From assembly GCA_900547855.1 (NCBI GenBank), contig URIK01000092.1:1-7574 (forward strand): a stretch of 7,574 nucleotides of DNA, read 5' to 3'. The position numbers and the translations under genes were made by a program. Positions within the stretch are counted from its first letter, which is position 1; every line of letters begins with the position of its first letter. Below the pieces are notes generated by a model, which saw nothing but the letters and a program-made list of their open reading frames with translations, made no database searches and was not told where the DNA came from. Positions 1 through 5,557 of the stretch are shown piece by piece. The DNA comes from an uncultured Collinsella sp. Lineage in GTDB: Bacteria > Actinomycetota > Coriobacteriia > Coriobacteriales > Coriobacteriaceae.

Positions 1-1
1 G

Positions 2-730
2 GTGACCATCAACTACGTCATCACCGACCCCGAGAAGGTCCGCAAGTTCGTGTGCGTCGACACCAACGACGCCCCCGAGGTCGCCGTCGTCGATCCCGAC
101 ATGATGGCCTCCATGCCCGCCGGCCTGACCGCTTCCACTGGCATGGACGCTCTGACCCACGCCATCGAGGGCTACACCACCAAGGGCGCTTGGGAGCTCT
201 CCGACATGTTCCACTTTGAGGCTATTAAGCTGATCAGCGAGAACCTGCGTGACTCCGTCGCCGAGGCCAAGTCCGGTCAGCCCGGCTCCGGTCGCGAGGG
301 CATGGCCCTTGGTCAGTATGTCGCCGGCATGGGCTTCTCCAACGTTGGCCTGGGCATCGACCACGCCATGGCTCACACCCTGTCAGCTCACTACGACACC
401 CCGCACGGCGTCGCTTGCGCCATGCTGCTGCCGATCGCCATGGAGTTCAACAAGCCGGTTTGCGCTGAGCGCCTGGCCAAGGTTGCCGTTGCCATGGGTG
501 TTGACACCACGGGCATGAGCACCGACGAGGCTGCCGACGCCGCTATCGCCGCCGTCAAGCAGCTTTCCGCCGACGTGAATATCCCGCACGTCTGCGAGGC
601 CATGAAGGCTGACGAGATCGAGGTCCTGGCCAAGGACGCCATGGCCGACGCTTGCTTCCCGGGTAACCCGCGCGAGGCGACGCTCGACGACGTCATTGAG
701 CTCTTCAAGAAGATCTGCCCGGCTGCCTAG
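2..730 (+). CDS. fucO: Iron-dependent alcohol dehydrogenase, lactaldehyde reductase (FucO)-like, 3' part
   Basis: This is the C-terminal 242 residues of a group III (iron-containing) alcohol dehydrogenase. The start lies outside the window: FucO proteins are about 380 residues, so roughly 140 N-terminal residues with the NAD-binding half are missing, and the GTG at base 2 is an internal valine codon. The fragment tracks E. coli FucO closely from memory, including VTINYVITD, RKFVCVD, DALTHAIEGY, MALGQYVAGMGFSNVGLG and the C-terminal GNPREATL block. The four expected metal ligands are present at fragment residues Asp49, His53, His121 and His135. FucO reduces L-lactaldehyde to 1,2-propanediol with NADH in fucose or rhamnose fermentation in the cytoplasm. 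Other short-chain diol or alcohol substrates are possible, since the family is broad. The gene is followed by its own terminator at 784-815. The family call is very secure; the exact substrate is inferred. Confidence 0.9.
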   Translation: MTINYVITDPEKVRKFVCVDTNDAPEVAVVDPDMMASMPAGLTASTGMDALTHAIEGYTTKGAWELSDMFHFEAIKLISENLRDSVAEAKSGQPGSGREGMALGQYVAGMGFSNVGLGIDHAMAHTLSAHYDTPHGVACAMLLPIAMEFNKPVCAERLAKVAVAMGVDTTGMSTDEAADAAIAAVKQLSADVNIPHVCEAMKADEIEVLAKDAMADACFPGNPREATLDDVIELFKKICPAA

Positions 731-783
731 CCCAGTTTGGTGGTCCTTCGCCCGTAGGTGTATGGTCTTTTGACGTGCCGCTG

Positions 784-815
784 GCCCCGCCGTGCTACGC
801 ACGGCGGGGCTTTTT
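784..815 (+). terminator. Rho-independent terminator of the fucO-like gene
   Basis: Arms CCCCGCCGTG (785-794) and CACGGCGGGG (800-809) pair perfectly around a five-base loop CTACG; 784-810 adds one more G-C pair. Five T residues follow at 811-815. It lies 54 bases after the dehydrogenase stop, so it ends that transcript. Confidence 0.93.
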
Positions 816-889
816 GTGCTGCGTCGATGCCCTGAGACGGACAAAACCAAGGCGTACTGCCCGCTGCGGATAGGTGGTGCACTTCCCTG

Positions 890-911
890 CGTGCATTTTT
901 GGGAGTATTCA
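890..911 (-). repeat. Bipartite motif copy 1 (TGAATACTCC-N6-TGCACG, reverse orientation)
   Basis: Read on the minus strand this is TGAATACTCC, six bases, then TGCACG. The same two blocks with the same six-base spacing occur at 1104-1125 on the plus strand, while the spacer differs (five A's here, five T's there). This copy overlaps the left arm of the palindrome at 892-930. Confidence 0.6.
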
Positions 912-930
912 ACAAACTCTTAAAAATGCA
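892..930. repeat. AT-rich 15-base-arm palindrome
   Basis: TGCATTTTTGGGAGT (892-906) faces ACTCTTAAAAATGCA (916-930) across a nine-base loop. Thirteen of 15 positions are Watson-Crick and the other two are G-T, so as RNA the whole stem could pair. It stands well downstream of the dehydrogenase terminator and about 400 bases before the peptidase gene. It could be an operator, a structured RNA or part of a repeat element; the sequence alone does not decide. Confidence 0.6.
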
Positions 931-1103
931 TAACGTTGTGAATGGGCGGTAGTGATCCGCAGGCGCCCATCGACAGCCATTGTGGGCGGGCTATCGATGA
1001 GTGGAGGGGGTTGTTACTGAGTTTCTGCTTTGCGACGACCTGCAACACTGCTGTAACCGCGTCGTTTTGTCGTTCGTGATGGGGCCGTTGGGGCCCACGG
1101 TGC

Positions 1104-1125
1104 TGAATACTCCGTTTTTTGCACG
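1104..1125 (+). repeat. Bipartite motif copy 2 (TGAATACTCC-N6-TGCACG)
   Basis: This is the plus-strand partner of the motif at 890-911: blocks at 1104-1113 and 1120-1125 with a six-base spacer. It is followed by AGGTGGGGCAC (1131-1141) and CCCTGAGACG (1141-1150), both of which also have counterparts beside copy 1 (872-882 and 830-839). Confidence 0.6.
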
Positions 1126-1172
1126 GTCCAAGGTGGGGCACCCTGAGACGAAGCAAAAAGATGCCTCATTTC

Positions 1173-1200
1173 TATGCAAATACCAATAGGATTTATGCAA
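1173..1200 (+). repeat. TATGCAA direct repeat with 21-base period
   Basis: TATGCAA occurs at 1173-1179 and again at 1194-1200. The period of 21 bases is two helical turns, so both copies lie on the same DNA face, as expected for a cooperative binding site. It lies about 95 bases upstream of the likely -10 box of the peptidase gene. A regulatory role is inferred only. Confidence 0.35.
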
Positions 1201-1218
1201 GATTGAGATTGTAAACCG

Positions 1219-1285
1219 TGCACGTGCACAAAACCGGTGCGGGGACGTCTGGAGGCGGCTCGGCTCCTGGGGCATTGCACGTGCA
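1219..1285. promoter_or_regulatory. Paired TGCACGTGCA palindromes upstream of the peptidase gene
   Basis: The perfect ten-base palindrome TGCACGTGCA occurs at 1219-1228 (extended to a 12-base palindrome GTGCACGTGCAC at 1218-1229) and again at 1276-1285. The centres are 57 bases apart. The second copy ends seven bases before the TAAAAT -10 candidate, so it covers the -35 region. This is the layout of a repressor with a proximal and a distal operator. The binding protein is not evident in the window. Confidence 0.5.
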
Positions 1286-1292
1286 GAACGGT

Positions 1293-1298
1293 TAAAAT
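1293..1298 (+). promoter_or_regulatory. Candidate -10 box of the M42 peptidase gene
   Basis: TAAAAT at 1293-1298 lies 36 bases before the refined start codon and matches the -10 consensus at five of six positions. There is no good -35 at 16-18 bases; TTGCAC at 1275-1280 is only 12 bases away. The promoter may therefore need an activator, or the true one may be elsewhere. Confidence 0.3.
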
Positions 1299-1322
1299 CG
1301 GGACTCGGTCTTAGTTTTACTT

Positions 1323-1328
1323 GGAAGG
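1323..1328 (+). promoter_or_regulatory. Ribosome binding site that sets the peptidase start at 1335
   Basis: GGAAGG at 1323-1328 directly abuts the in-frame ATG at 1329, leaving no spacer for that codon. It is six bases from the second in-frame ATG at 1335, which is a good distance. The start should therefore be 1335, two codons downstream of the longest frame. Confidence 0.7.
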
Positions 1329-1334
1329 ATGCAT

Positions 1335-2378
1335 ATGACTTCTAATATTGATGCTTCTCTAGAGGAGACGCTCTCCTATATCGCAGGACAGCTTAAGACG
1401 CTGACTTCTATTGCTTCGCCTACCGGCTATACCCGTGCGGCGACTGATTATCTGATGGAGACCCTGCGCGATATGGGGTTTGGGCCTGAGCGTTCTAATA
1501 AGGGTAACGTGCTCGTTGAGCTTGGCGGCGAGGGCGAGCCGCTCGTACTGGCGAGCCATGTCGATACCCTAGGCGCCATGGTGCGTTCCATTAAGGACAA
1601 TGGCCGCCTGCGCCCCACGACGCTCGGTGGGCATCAGTGGTCTACGGCCGATGGCGAGAACTGCACCGTCTACACGCGCGACGGCAATGTCTACACGGGC
1701 GTGGTTCTTAACACCGAGCCTTCGGCGCACGTGGCCGACGAGCCGGTCAAGACCATCGAGAAGAACATGGAGATCTTGCTCGACGAGAACGTCGACAGCA
1801 AGGACGATGTGCTCGAGCTGGGTATTCAGACCGGCGACATCATCGCTATGGATCCTCGCACGACGGTGACGGAGAGCGGCTACATTAAGAGCCGCTTCCT
1901 GGATGACAAGCTATCGGCCGCCATTTTGTTGGGCTTGGCGCGTGCCGTCGCCGCTGGCGAGGTGACGCTTTCGCGTAAGGTTTCGCTGCTCTTTACCGTG
2001 TACGAGGAGGTGGGCCACGGCGGCGCCTTCGTGCCGGCCGACACGCGCGAGATGATCAGCGTTGACATGGGCTGCGTGGGCGACGACCTGGGCTGCACCG
2101 AGCGCATGGTGTCGATTTGCGCCAAGGATTCGGGTGGCCCCTACAACTACGATCTGGTGACCACGCTGTCCAATATCGCGCGCGAGCTTGAGCTCGATTA
2201 TGCCATCGACGTGTACCCGCATTACGGCTCGGACGTCGAGGCCACGCTCTCTGCCGGCTACGACATCCGTCACGGCCTGATCGGCCCCGGCGTGTACGCG
2301 AGCCACAACTACGAGCGCAGCCACATCGACGGCGTGCGCAACACCTACGAGCTCGTCCGCGCCTACGTACAGCGCTAA
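1335..2378 (+). CDS. M42 family metallopeptidase (glutamyl/deblocking aminopeptidase type)
   Basis: The protein is a cytosolic M42 aminopeptidase of 347 residues, the usual family length; members form large tetrahedral (TET) assemblies that trim peptides to amino acids. Numbering from the longer frame (Met1 at 1329), the zinc and catalytic residues are recognisable: HVD (His77, Asp79), LDDK (Asp192), YEEVGHGG (catalytic Glu226, ligand Glu227), SVDMG (Asp246) and the C-terminal ASHNYERSH with the last His ligand, probably His326. Residues of roughly 85-180 form the inserted PDZ-like lid domain of the family. No signal peptide is seen. The GGAAGG ribosome site supports the start at 1335. The gene stands alone, with repeat-rich DNA upstream and convergent mnmA downstream, so context gives no substrate clue. 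Relatives are labelled glutamyl aminopeptidase, FrvX or endoglucanase; the last name is historical. The family is certain; specificity is unknown. Confidence 0.92.
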   Translation: MTSNIDASLEETLSYIAGQLKTLTSIASPTGYTRAATDYLMETLRDMGFGPERSNKGNVLVELGGEGEPLVLASHVDTLGAMVRSIKDNGRLRPTTLGGHQWSTADGENCTVYTRDGNVYTGVVLNTEPSAHVADEPVKTIEKNMEILLDENVDSKDDVLELGIQTGDIIAMDPRTTVTESGYIKSRFLDDKLSAAILLGLARAVAAGEVTLSRKVSLLFTVYEEVGHGGAFVPADTREMISVDMGCVGDDLGCTERMVSICAKDSGGPYNYDLVTTLSNIARELELDYAIDVYPHYGSDVEATLSAGYDIRHGLIGPGVYASHNYERSHIDGVRNTYELVRAYVQR

Positions 2379-2386
2379 CGATGCAG

Positions 2387-2430
2387 CGGCCTCGGCTGAT
2401 ACGGCAGTACCGACCGAGGCCGTCCTCTCT
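2387..2430 (+). terminator. Probable terminator of the peptidase gene
   Basis: CGGCCTCGG (2387-2395) pairs perfectly with CCGAGGCCG (2414-2422) around an 18-base loop that has a small CTG/CAG inner pairing. It begins eight bases after the stop codon. The tail TCCTCTCT is only partly T, so termination may be weak or aided by the palindrome just downstream. Confidence 0.55.
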
Positions 2431-2500
2431 AAGTTGCGGTGAAATAGGGACTGTTTGGCGGTTTTAAACGCTTAAACAGTCCCTATTTCACCGCAATTTA
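2430..2500. repeat. Long near-perfect palindrome between convergent genes
   Basis: A 23-base arm at 2434-2456 (beginning TTGCGGTGAAATAGGG, ending CTGTTT) is perfectly repeated in inverse at 2474-2496. The outer flanks TAAG/TTTA extend the pairing to 27 bases with one G-T. The 17-base centre (2457-2473) contains GTTTTAAAC and can pair partly. There is no T tract after either arm, so it is not a standard terminator although it sits between two converging genes. Such a perfect arm with no other purpose looks like a REP-type or MITE-like dispersed element. Confidence 0.8.
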
Positions 2501-2514
2501 TGAAGGGGATGGGG

Positions 2515-3615
2515 CTACTTAAGCGCGCCGGTCACGGTACCGCCGCCCAAGACGACGTCGCCGTGGTAGACGACGACGGCCTGGCCGGGGGCGATGGCTC
2601 GTTGCGGCTCGTCAAAAGTTAGCAGCATCTGCCCATCTTCGCCACGTGTAAGGGTCGCTGCCTGGTCTTTCTGACGGTAGCGGTACTTGGCACCTACGCG
2701 AATGCCGCCGGCATCCAGCTCAGCCTCCATGCGTGCGTCCGGCGCGCTCCAGATCCAGTCGTTGGCCGTGAGCGCTGTGGCCGTCAGGTCCTCGGCCTCG
2801 CCCAGATGCACAATGTTGCTGGCGGCGTCGACGCCCGTTACGTACACGGGATGGGCCATCGCGACGCCCAGACCCTTGCGCTGGCCGATGGTATAGCGCA
2901 GCGCGCCGTTGTGGCGACCGACCAGGCTGCCGTCGCGCCACACGATATCGCCCGGTGTAGCGGGATGTCCGCACCGACGTTCGATATAGCCCGCATAGTC
3001 GCCATCCGCGATAAAGCAGATGTCCTCGCTTTCGGCTTTCTTGGCGTTTATGAAACCCTGCTCGGCGGCAATGCGGCGCACGTCGCGCTCTTTGTCCAGC
3101 CCAGCCAGCGGAAAGATCGTGCGTGACAGCCGCTCCTGCGTGAGCGAATACAAAAAGTAGCTCTGGTCCTTTTTGGAGTCCTCGCCGCGATGCAGCTGCC
3201 AGGTGCCGTCGGGCGCTTGGCTCGTTTTGGCATAGTGGCCCGTGGCGATGTAGTCGCAGCCCATATCCAGCGCCGCATCCAGCAGTGCGCCAAACTTAAT
3301 GTGGCGGTTGCAGATGATGCACGGGTTGGGCGTCAGCCCTTCCTGGTAGGCGGTCACAAAGCGCTCGATCACGTTGCGGTCGAAGGTTTGCTGCAGGTCG
3401 AGCACATGGTGGGGTATCCCCAGGCGCTCGGCGACGGCCTTTGCATCGGCGATGTCGCGGTCGACCTTACTCATGCCCGTGATGGGATTGGGCGCGGGAC
3501 AGGTGAGGCGCATGGTGGCACCGACACATTCGTAACCCTGACTTTTGAGCAGATACGCGGTCACGCTGGAATCGACGCCGCCGCTCATGGCGACGAGCAC
3601 GCGCTTGTTGTGCAT
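2515..3615 (-). CDS. mnmA: tRNA-specific 2-thiouridylase MnmA
   Basis: MnmA uses ATP to activate C2 of uridine 34 in tRNA-Lys, -Glu and -Gln and inserts sulfur delivered as a persulfide from a cysteine desulfurase, giving s2U34. The protein has 366 residues, the normal length. The PP-loop SGGVDSS is at residues 11-17. The two catalytic cysteines are in ICNRHIKFG (Cys102, the first on the family pattern) and EDICFI (Cys200). KDQSYFL at 149-155 and ATGHYAKT at 124-131 are further family hallmarks, and the C-terminal beta-barrel part ends with PGQAVVVYHGD near the end. The start is supported by AAGGAG at 3625-3630, nine bases from ATG. It lies downstream of cysK on the same strand but behind a strong terminator, so it is probably transcribed separately. 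No desulfurase gene is in the window. Confidence 0.97.
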   Translation of the reverse strand: MHNKRVLVAMSGGVDSSVTAYLLKSQGYECVGATMRLTCPAPNPITGMSKVDRDIADAKAVAERLGIPHHVLDLQQTFDRNVIERFVTAYQEGLTPNPCIICNRHIKFGALLDAALDMGCDYIATGHYAKTSQAPDGTWQLHRGEDSKKDQSYFLYSLTQERLSRTIFPLAGLDKERDVRRIAAEQGFINAKKAESEDICFIADGDYAGYIERRCGHPATPGDIVWRDGSLVGRHNGALRYTIGQRKGLGVAMAHPVYVTGVDAASNIVHLGEAEDLTATALTANDWIWSAPDARMEAELDAGGIRVGAKYRYRQKDQAATLTRGEDGQMLLTFDEPQRAIAPGQAVVVYHGDVVLGGGTVTGALK

Positions 3616-3644
3616 GGGGAGGTTCTCCTTGGTGGCATGTGGCC

Positions 3645-3683
3645 AAAAAAGAAAAGCGGCGCGGGAGGCTGGTTCCGCGCCGC
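3645..3683 (-). terminator. Rho-independent terminator between cysK and mnmA
   Basis: On the minus strand GCGGCGCGG (3683-3675) pairs perfectly with CCGCGCCGC (3664-3656) around ten bases, followed by TTTTCTTTTTT (3655-3645). This is a strong terminator for cysK transcription. It is unusually close to the next gene: the T tract ends 14 bases before the mnmA ribosome site. Confidence 0.93.
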
Positions 3684-3687
3684 AGAC

Positions 3688-3696
3688 ATTGTAGCA
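3688..3696 (-). promoter_or_regulatory. Candidate extended -10 promoter of mnmA
   Basis: Minus-strand TGCTACAAT (3696-3688) is a TGn-extended -10 box with five of six matches to TATAAT. No good -35 is seen, which an extended -10 can tolerate. Initiation 6-7 bases downstream would fall at about 3681-3682, inside the first arm of the terminator. It is the only good promoter I see that close to mnmA. Confidence 0.4.
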
Positions 3697-3774
3697 AGTT
3701 CGGGCGTCCTGTGGGACACCCTGTTGGGATGAGCTCAGGCTGCCAGAAGAGAGGGGAGGCCGGCGCGCCTTGGA

Positions 3775-3791
3775 CTCGTTCTAAGAACGAG
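3775..3791. repeat. Short palindrome just after the cysK stop
   Basis: CTCGTTCT (3775-3782) and AGAACGAG (3784-3791) form a perfect inverted repeat around one base. It begins four bases after the cysK stop codon on the minus strand. With almost no loop it would form only a small hairpin and has no T tract; it may protect the mRNA end or mean nothing. Confidence 0.4.
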
Positions 3792-3795
3792 AGCT

Positions 3796-4734
3796 CTAGT
3801 CCTGGAAGAGCGCCGTGGACAGGTAGCGCTCACCGGTGTCGGCGAGCAGCGCCACGATGGTCTTGCCCTCGTTCTCGGGGCGCTTGGCCAGCTGCAGTGC
3901 GGCCCACACGGCGGCGCCGGACGAAATGCCCACGAGCACGCCCTCCTTGTGGCCCACGGCGCGGCCGGTGGCAAAGGCGTCGTCGTTCTCGACGGGGATG
4001 ATCTCGTCATAGACCTGGGTATCGAGGACGTCGGGCACAAAGCCAGCGCCGATGCCCTGGATCTTGTGCGGGCCGGCCTGGCCCTTAGAGAGCACCGGGG
4101 AGGTGGCGGGCTCGACGGCGACAACCTGAATCTGGGGGTTCTGCTCCTTGAGGAACTCGCCCACGCCGGTCACGGTGCCGCCGGTGCCAACGCCGGCGAC
4201 GAAGATGTCGACCTTGCCGTCGGTGTCATCCCAGATCTCGGGGCCGGTCGTGGCTTTGTGGATGGCGGGGTTGGCGGGGTTCACAAACTGGCCGGCGAGT
4301 ATGCTGTTGGGGGTCTCCTTCTGCAGCTCCTCGGCCTTGGCGATAGCGCCCTTCATGCCTTTGGAGCCGTCGGTGAGCACGAGCTGTGCGCCGTATGCCT
4401 GCATAAGCTTGCGGCGCTCGACGGACATGGTCTCGGGCATGGTGATGATCACCTTGTAGCCGCGGGCCGCTGCCACCGAGGCGATGCCGACGCCGGTGTT
4501 GCCGCTCGTGGGCTCGATGATGGTGTAGTCGCCGCCGCGCACGAGCTTGCCGGCCTTCTCGGCCTCGTCAATCATGTTCTTGGCGACGCGGTCTTTAACT
4601 GACCCGGCGGGGTTGAAGTATTCGAGTTTGACGAGCACGCGAGCCTTGAGGTCCTCGTCGGCCTCAAAGTGGGTGAGCTCCAGAAGCGGGGTGTGGCCGA
4701 TAAGCTGATCGATGGATGTGTAAACCTTGCTCAT
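3796..4734 (-). CDS. cysK: Cysteine synthase A (O-acetylserine sulfhydrylase)
   Basis: This PLP enzyme makes L-cysteine and acetate from O-acetylserine and sulfide in the cytoplasm. The 312-residue protein has the whole fold: the PLP-lysine motif NPAGSVKDR with Lys47, the substrate loop EPTSGNTG (74-81), the phosphate-binding glycine loop GTGGT (183-187), the SSG motif at 271-273 that contacts the PLP ring nitrogen, and the C-terminal GERYLST. The length and motifs favour CysK over cystathionine beta-synthase, which carries extra domains, and over CysM. GGAGG at 4741-4745 is six bases or so from the ATG, supporting the start. The gene is divergent from an Rrf2-family regulator, with dyad operators between them, so cysteine- or sulfur-dependent control is likely. 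A terminator follows at 3645-3683. The call is secure. Confidence 0.96.
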   Translation of the reverse strand: MSKVYTSIDQLIGHTPLLELTHFEADEDLKARVLVKLEYFNPAGSVKDRVAKNMIDEAEKAGKLVRGGDYTIIEPTSGNTGVGIASVAAARGYKVIITMPETMSVERRKLMQAYGAQLVLTDGSKGMKGAIAKAEELQKETPNSILAGQFVNPANPAIHKATTGPEIWDDTDGKVDIFVAGVGTGGTVTGVGEFLKEQNPQIQVVAVEPATSPVLSKGQAGPHKIQGIGAGFVPDVLDTQVYDEIIPVENDDAFATGRAVGHKEGVLVGISSGAAVWAALQLAKRPENEGKTIVALLADTGERYLSTALFQD

Positions 4735-4792
4735 GGTGAACCTCCAAAGTGTTCAAGTTGCTGGTTGCCGTGTGGTTTCACGGTGCGTGTAG

Positions 4793-4832
4793 CAGCTAAA
4801 CCCATAAACCTTATAGGTTGTTCGTTTAGCTG
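4793..4832 (-). promoter_or_regulatory. Candidate cysK promoter and operator dyad
   Basis: CAGCTAAAC (4793-4801) and GTTTAGCTG (4824-4832) are a perfect nine-base inverted repeat. Nested inside is a second dyad, AACCT-TAT-AGGTT (4807-4819). The minus-strand -10 candidate TATAAG (4815-4810, five of six matches) sits at the shared centre, with TTCCCA about 18 bases upstream as a weak -35. A dyad centred on a -10 box is a classic repressor site. The natural candidate binder is the divergent Rrf2 protein. The leader towards cysK also has a small hairpin, CCGTG/CACGG (4768-4783). Confidence 0.55.
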
Positions 4833-4842
4833 TTGGGAAGCA

Positions 4843-4864
4843 TACTAGACACTAAAGCCTAGTA
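4843..4864. promoter_or_regulatory. Second dyad in the cysK-rrf2 intergenic region
   Basis: TACTAG (4843-4848) and CTAGTA (4859-4864) form a six-base inverted repeat with a ten-base spacer, and the flanks CA/aTG extend it imperfectly. It overlaps an alternative cysK promoter on the minus strand, TTGCAT-17-TAGTAT. It may be a second binding site for the regulator. Confidence 0.35.
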
Positions 4865-4923
4865 ATGCAATAGGAAATAGAAGATTATTACGAGCTGATT
4901 AACCATCTTGACCGGAACGGGTA

Positions 4924-4951
4924 TTTTCAAAACCAATTTTTCGGCTAGAAT
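4924..4951 (+). promoter_or_regulatory. Candidate promoter of the Rrf2-family gene
   Basis: TTTTCA (4924-4929), a 16-base spacer, then TAGAAT (4946-4951) precede the start codon at 4988 by about 36 bases. The -10 matches five of six consensus positions; the -35 is weak. Confidence 0.4.
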
Positions 4952-4987
4952 TTCTACGGACTAAATGACCGAAAGGCAGCACGATAC

Positions 4988-5416
4988 ATGTTGGTTTCTA
5001 CTAAGGGCAGATATGCCCTGCGCGTTATGGTCGATCTGGCCGAGCACCAGGCGGCCGGTCGCATCCCGCTCAAAGAGATCGCGGCGCGACAGGGGATTTC
5101 CGAGAAATATCTCGAGAACATCTTGGCTACGCTCGTGCGCGCCAACATGCTTTCGGGCATGCGTGGCAAGGGCGGCGGCTACGTGCTCACGCGCCCGCCC
5201 GAGCAGTACACGGTGGGCGAGATCTTGCGCCTGACCGAGGGCAGTCTGGCGCCTGTCGCCTGCCTGGATGGCGACTGCAAGGGCTGTTCGCGTTCGGATG
5301 AGTGCCCCACGCTCGACGTGTGGAAGAACCTGGACAAGCTCATCAACGACTACCTCGACGGTGTGACGCTCGATCAACTTATCGCTCCCAACCGTGGCTA
5401 CGACTACGTCATCTAA
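4988..5416 (+). CDS. Rrf2 family transcriptional regulator (IscR/CymR-like)
   Basis: The 142-residue protein begins MLVSTKGRYALRVMVDLA, the signature Rrf2 N-terminus. A winged helix-turn-helix covers about residues 10-70 (IPLKEIAARQGISEKYLENIL recognition region, wing RGKGGGYVLTRP). A cysteine cluster follows: Cys92, Cys97, Cys100 and Cys106. IscR uses three cysteines at nearly these positions plus a histidine to bind a 2Fe-2S cluster, whereas CymR, the cysteine regulator of Firmicutes, lacks them. So this protein may sense Fe-S or redox state while standing next to the gene CymR would control. GAAAGG at 4971-4976 is a rather distant ribosome site (11 bases). It is divergent from cysK and ends before a bidirectional terminator at 5485. 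The family is certain; the target and ligand are inferred. Confidence 0.9.
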   Translation: MLVSTKGRYALRVMVDLAEHQAAGRIPLKEIAARQGISEKYLENILATLVRANMLSGMRGKGGGYVLTRPPEQYTVGEILRLTEGSLAPVACLDGDCKGCSRSDECPTLDVWKNLDKLINDYLDGVTLDQLIAPNRGYDYVI

Positions 5417-5484
5417 TCCCACCTGTCATGTGGGGACGGGGCAGAAATGGTAGATGCTCTCGCCCTTTAAGACTTGACAAATAA

Positions 5485-5522
5485 GAAGGCCGCCCATTTT
5501 TGCGATGGGTGGCCTTCGTTTT
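5485..5522. terminator. Bidirectional terminator between rrf2 and the YvlD-like gene
   Basis: GAAGGCCGCCCAT (5485-5497) pairs with ATGGGTGGCCTTC (5505-5517) around seven bases, with one G-T. GTTTT follows on the plus strand and TTATTTG on the minus strand. It lies between two converging genes and can serve both. Confidence 0.88.
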
Positions 5523-5557
5523 GGGCTGTTGAGACGGGCACGGCCGGAATGGCCGTT

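Larger units (their letters stand above)
731..1334. other. 600-base non-coding region rich in short repeats
   Basis: No credible gene is seen between the dehydrogenase and the peptidase. After the terminator, the stretch holds two copies of several short motifs: a bipartite 16-position motif in inverted orientation (890-911 and 1104-1125), CCCTGAGACG twice (830-839 and 1141-1150), AGGTGG(T/G)GCAC twice (872-882 and 1131-1141), TATGCAA twice (1173-1179 and 1194-1200), a 15-base-arm palindrome (892-930), and the palindrome TGCACGTGCA twice (1219-1228 and 1276-1285). The downstream part is probably the upstream regulatory region of the peptidase gene; the middle part could be a dispersed intergenic repeat. 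The open frames here look random: they have no ribosome binding sites and no recognisable protein character. Confidence 0.7.

Noticed and set aside
383..850. 155-codon minus-strand frame across the dehydrogenase end
   Set aside because: It is an antisense shadow of the fucO-like gene and covers its terminator.
1001..1189. 62-codon plus-strand frame in the long intergenic region
   Set aside because: It starts after a GGAGGG-like stretch but has random composition and crosses the repeat motifs, which explain the sequence better. The opposite-strand frames here are no better.
4735..4800. T-box or SAM riboswitch in the cysK leader
   Set aside because: The leader is short, with only a five-base hairpin, and lacks a T-box sequence or an antiterminator/terminator pair.
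4842..4866. IscR type 1 binding site
   Set aside because: The left half resembles the type 1 half-site but the right half fails at most positions, so only a generic dyad is reported.
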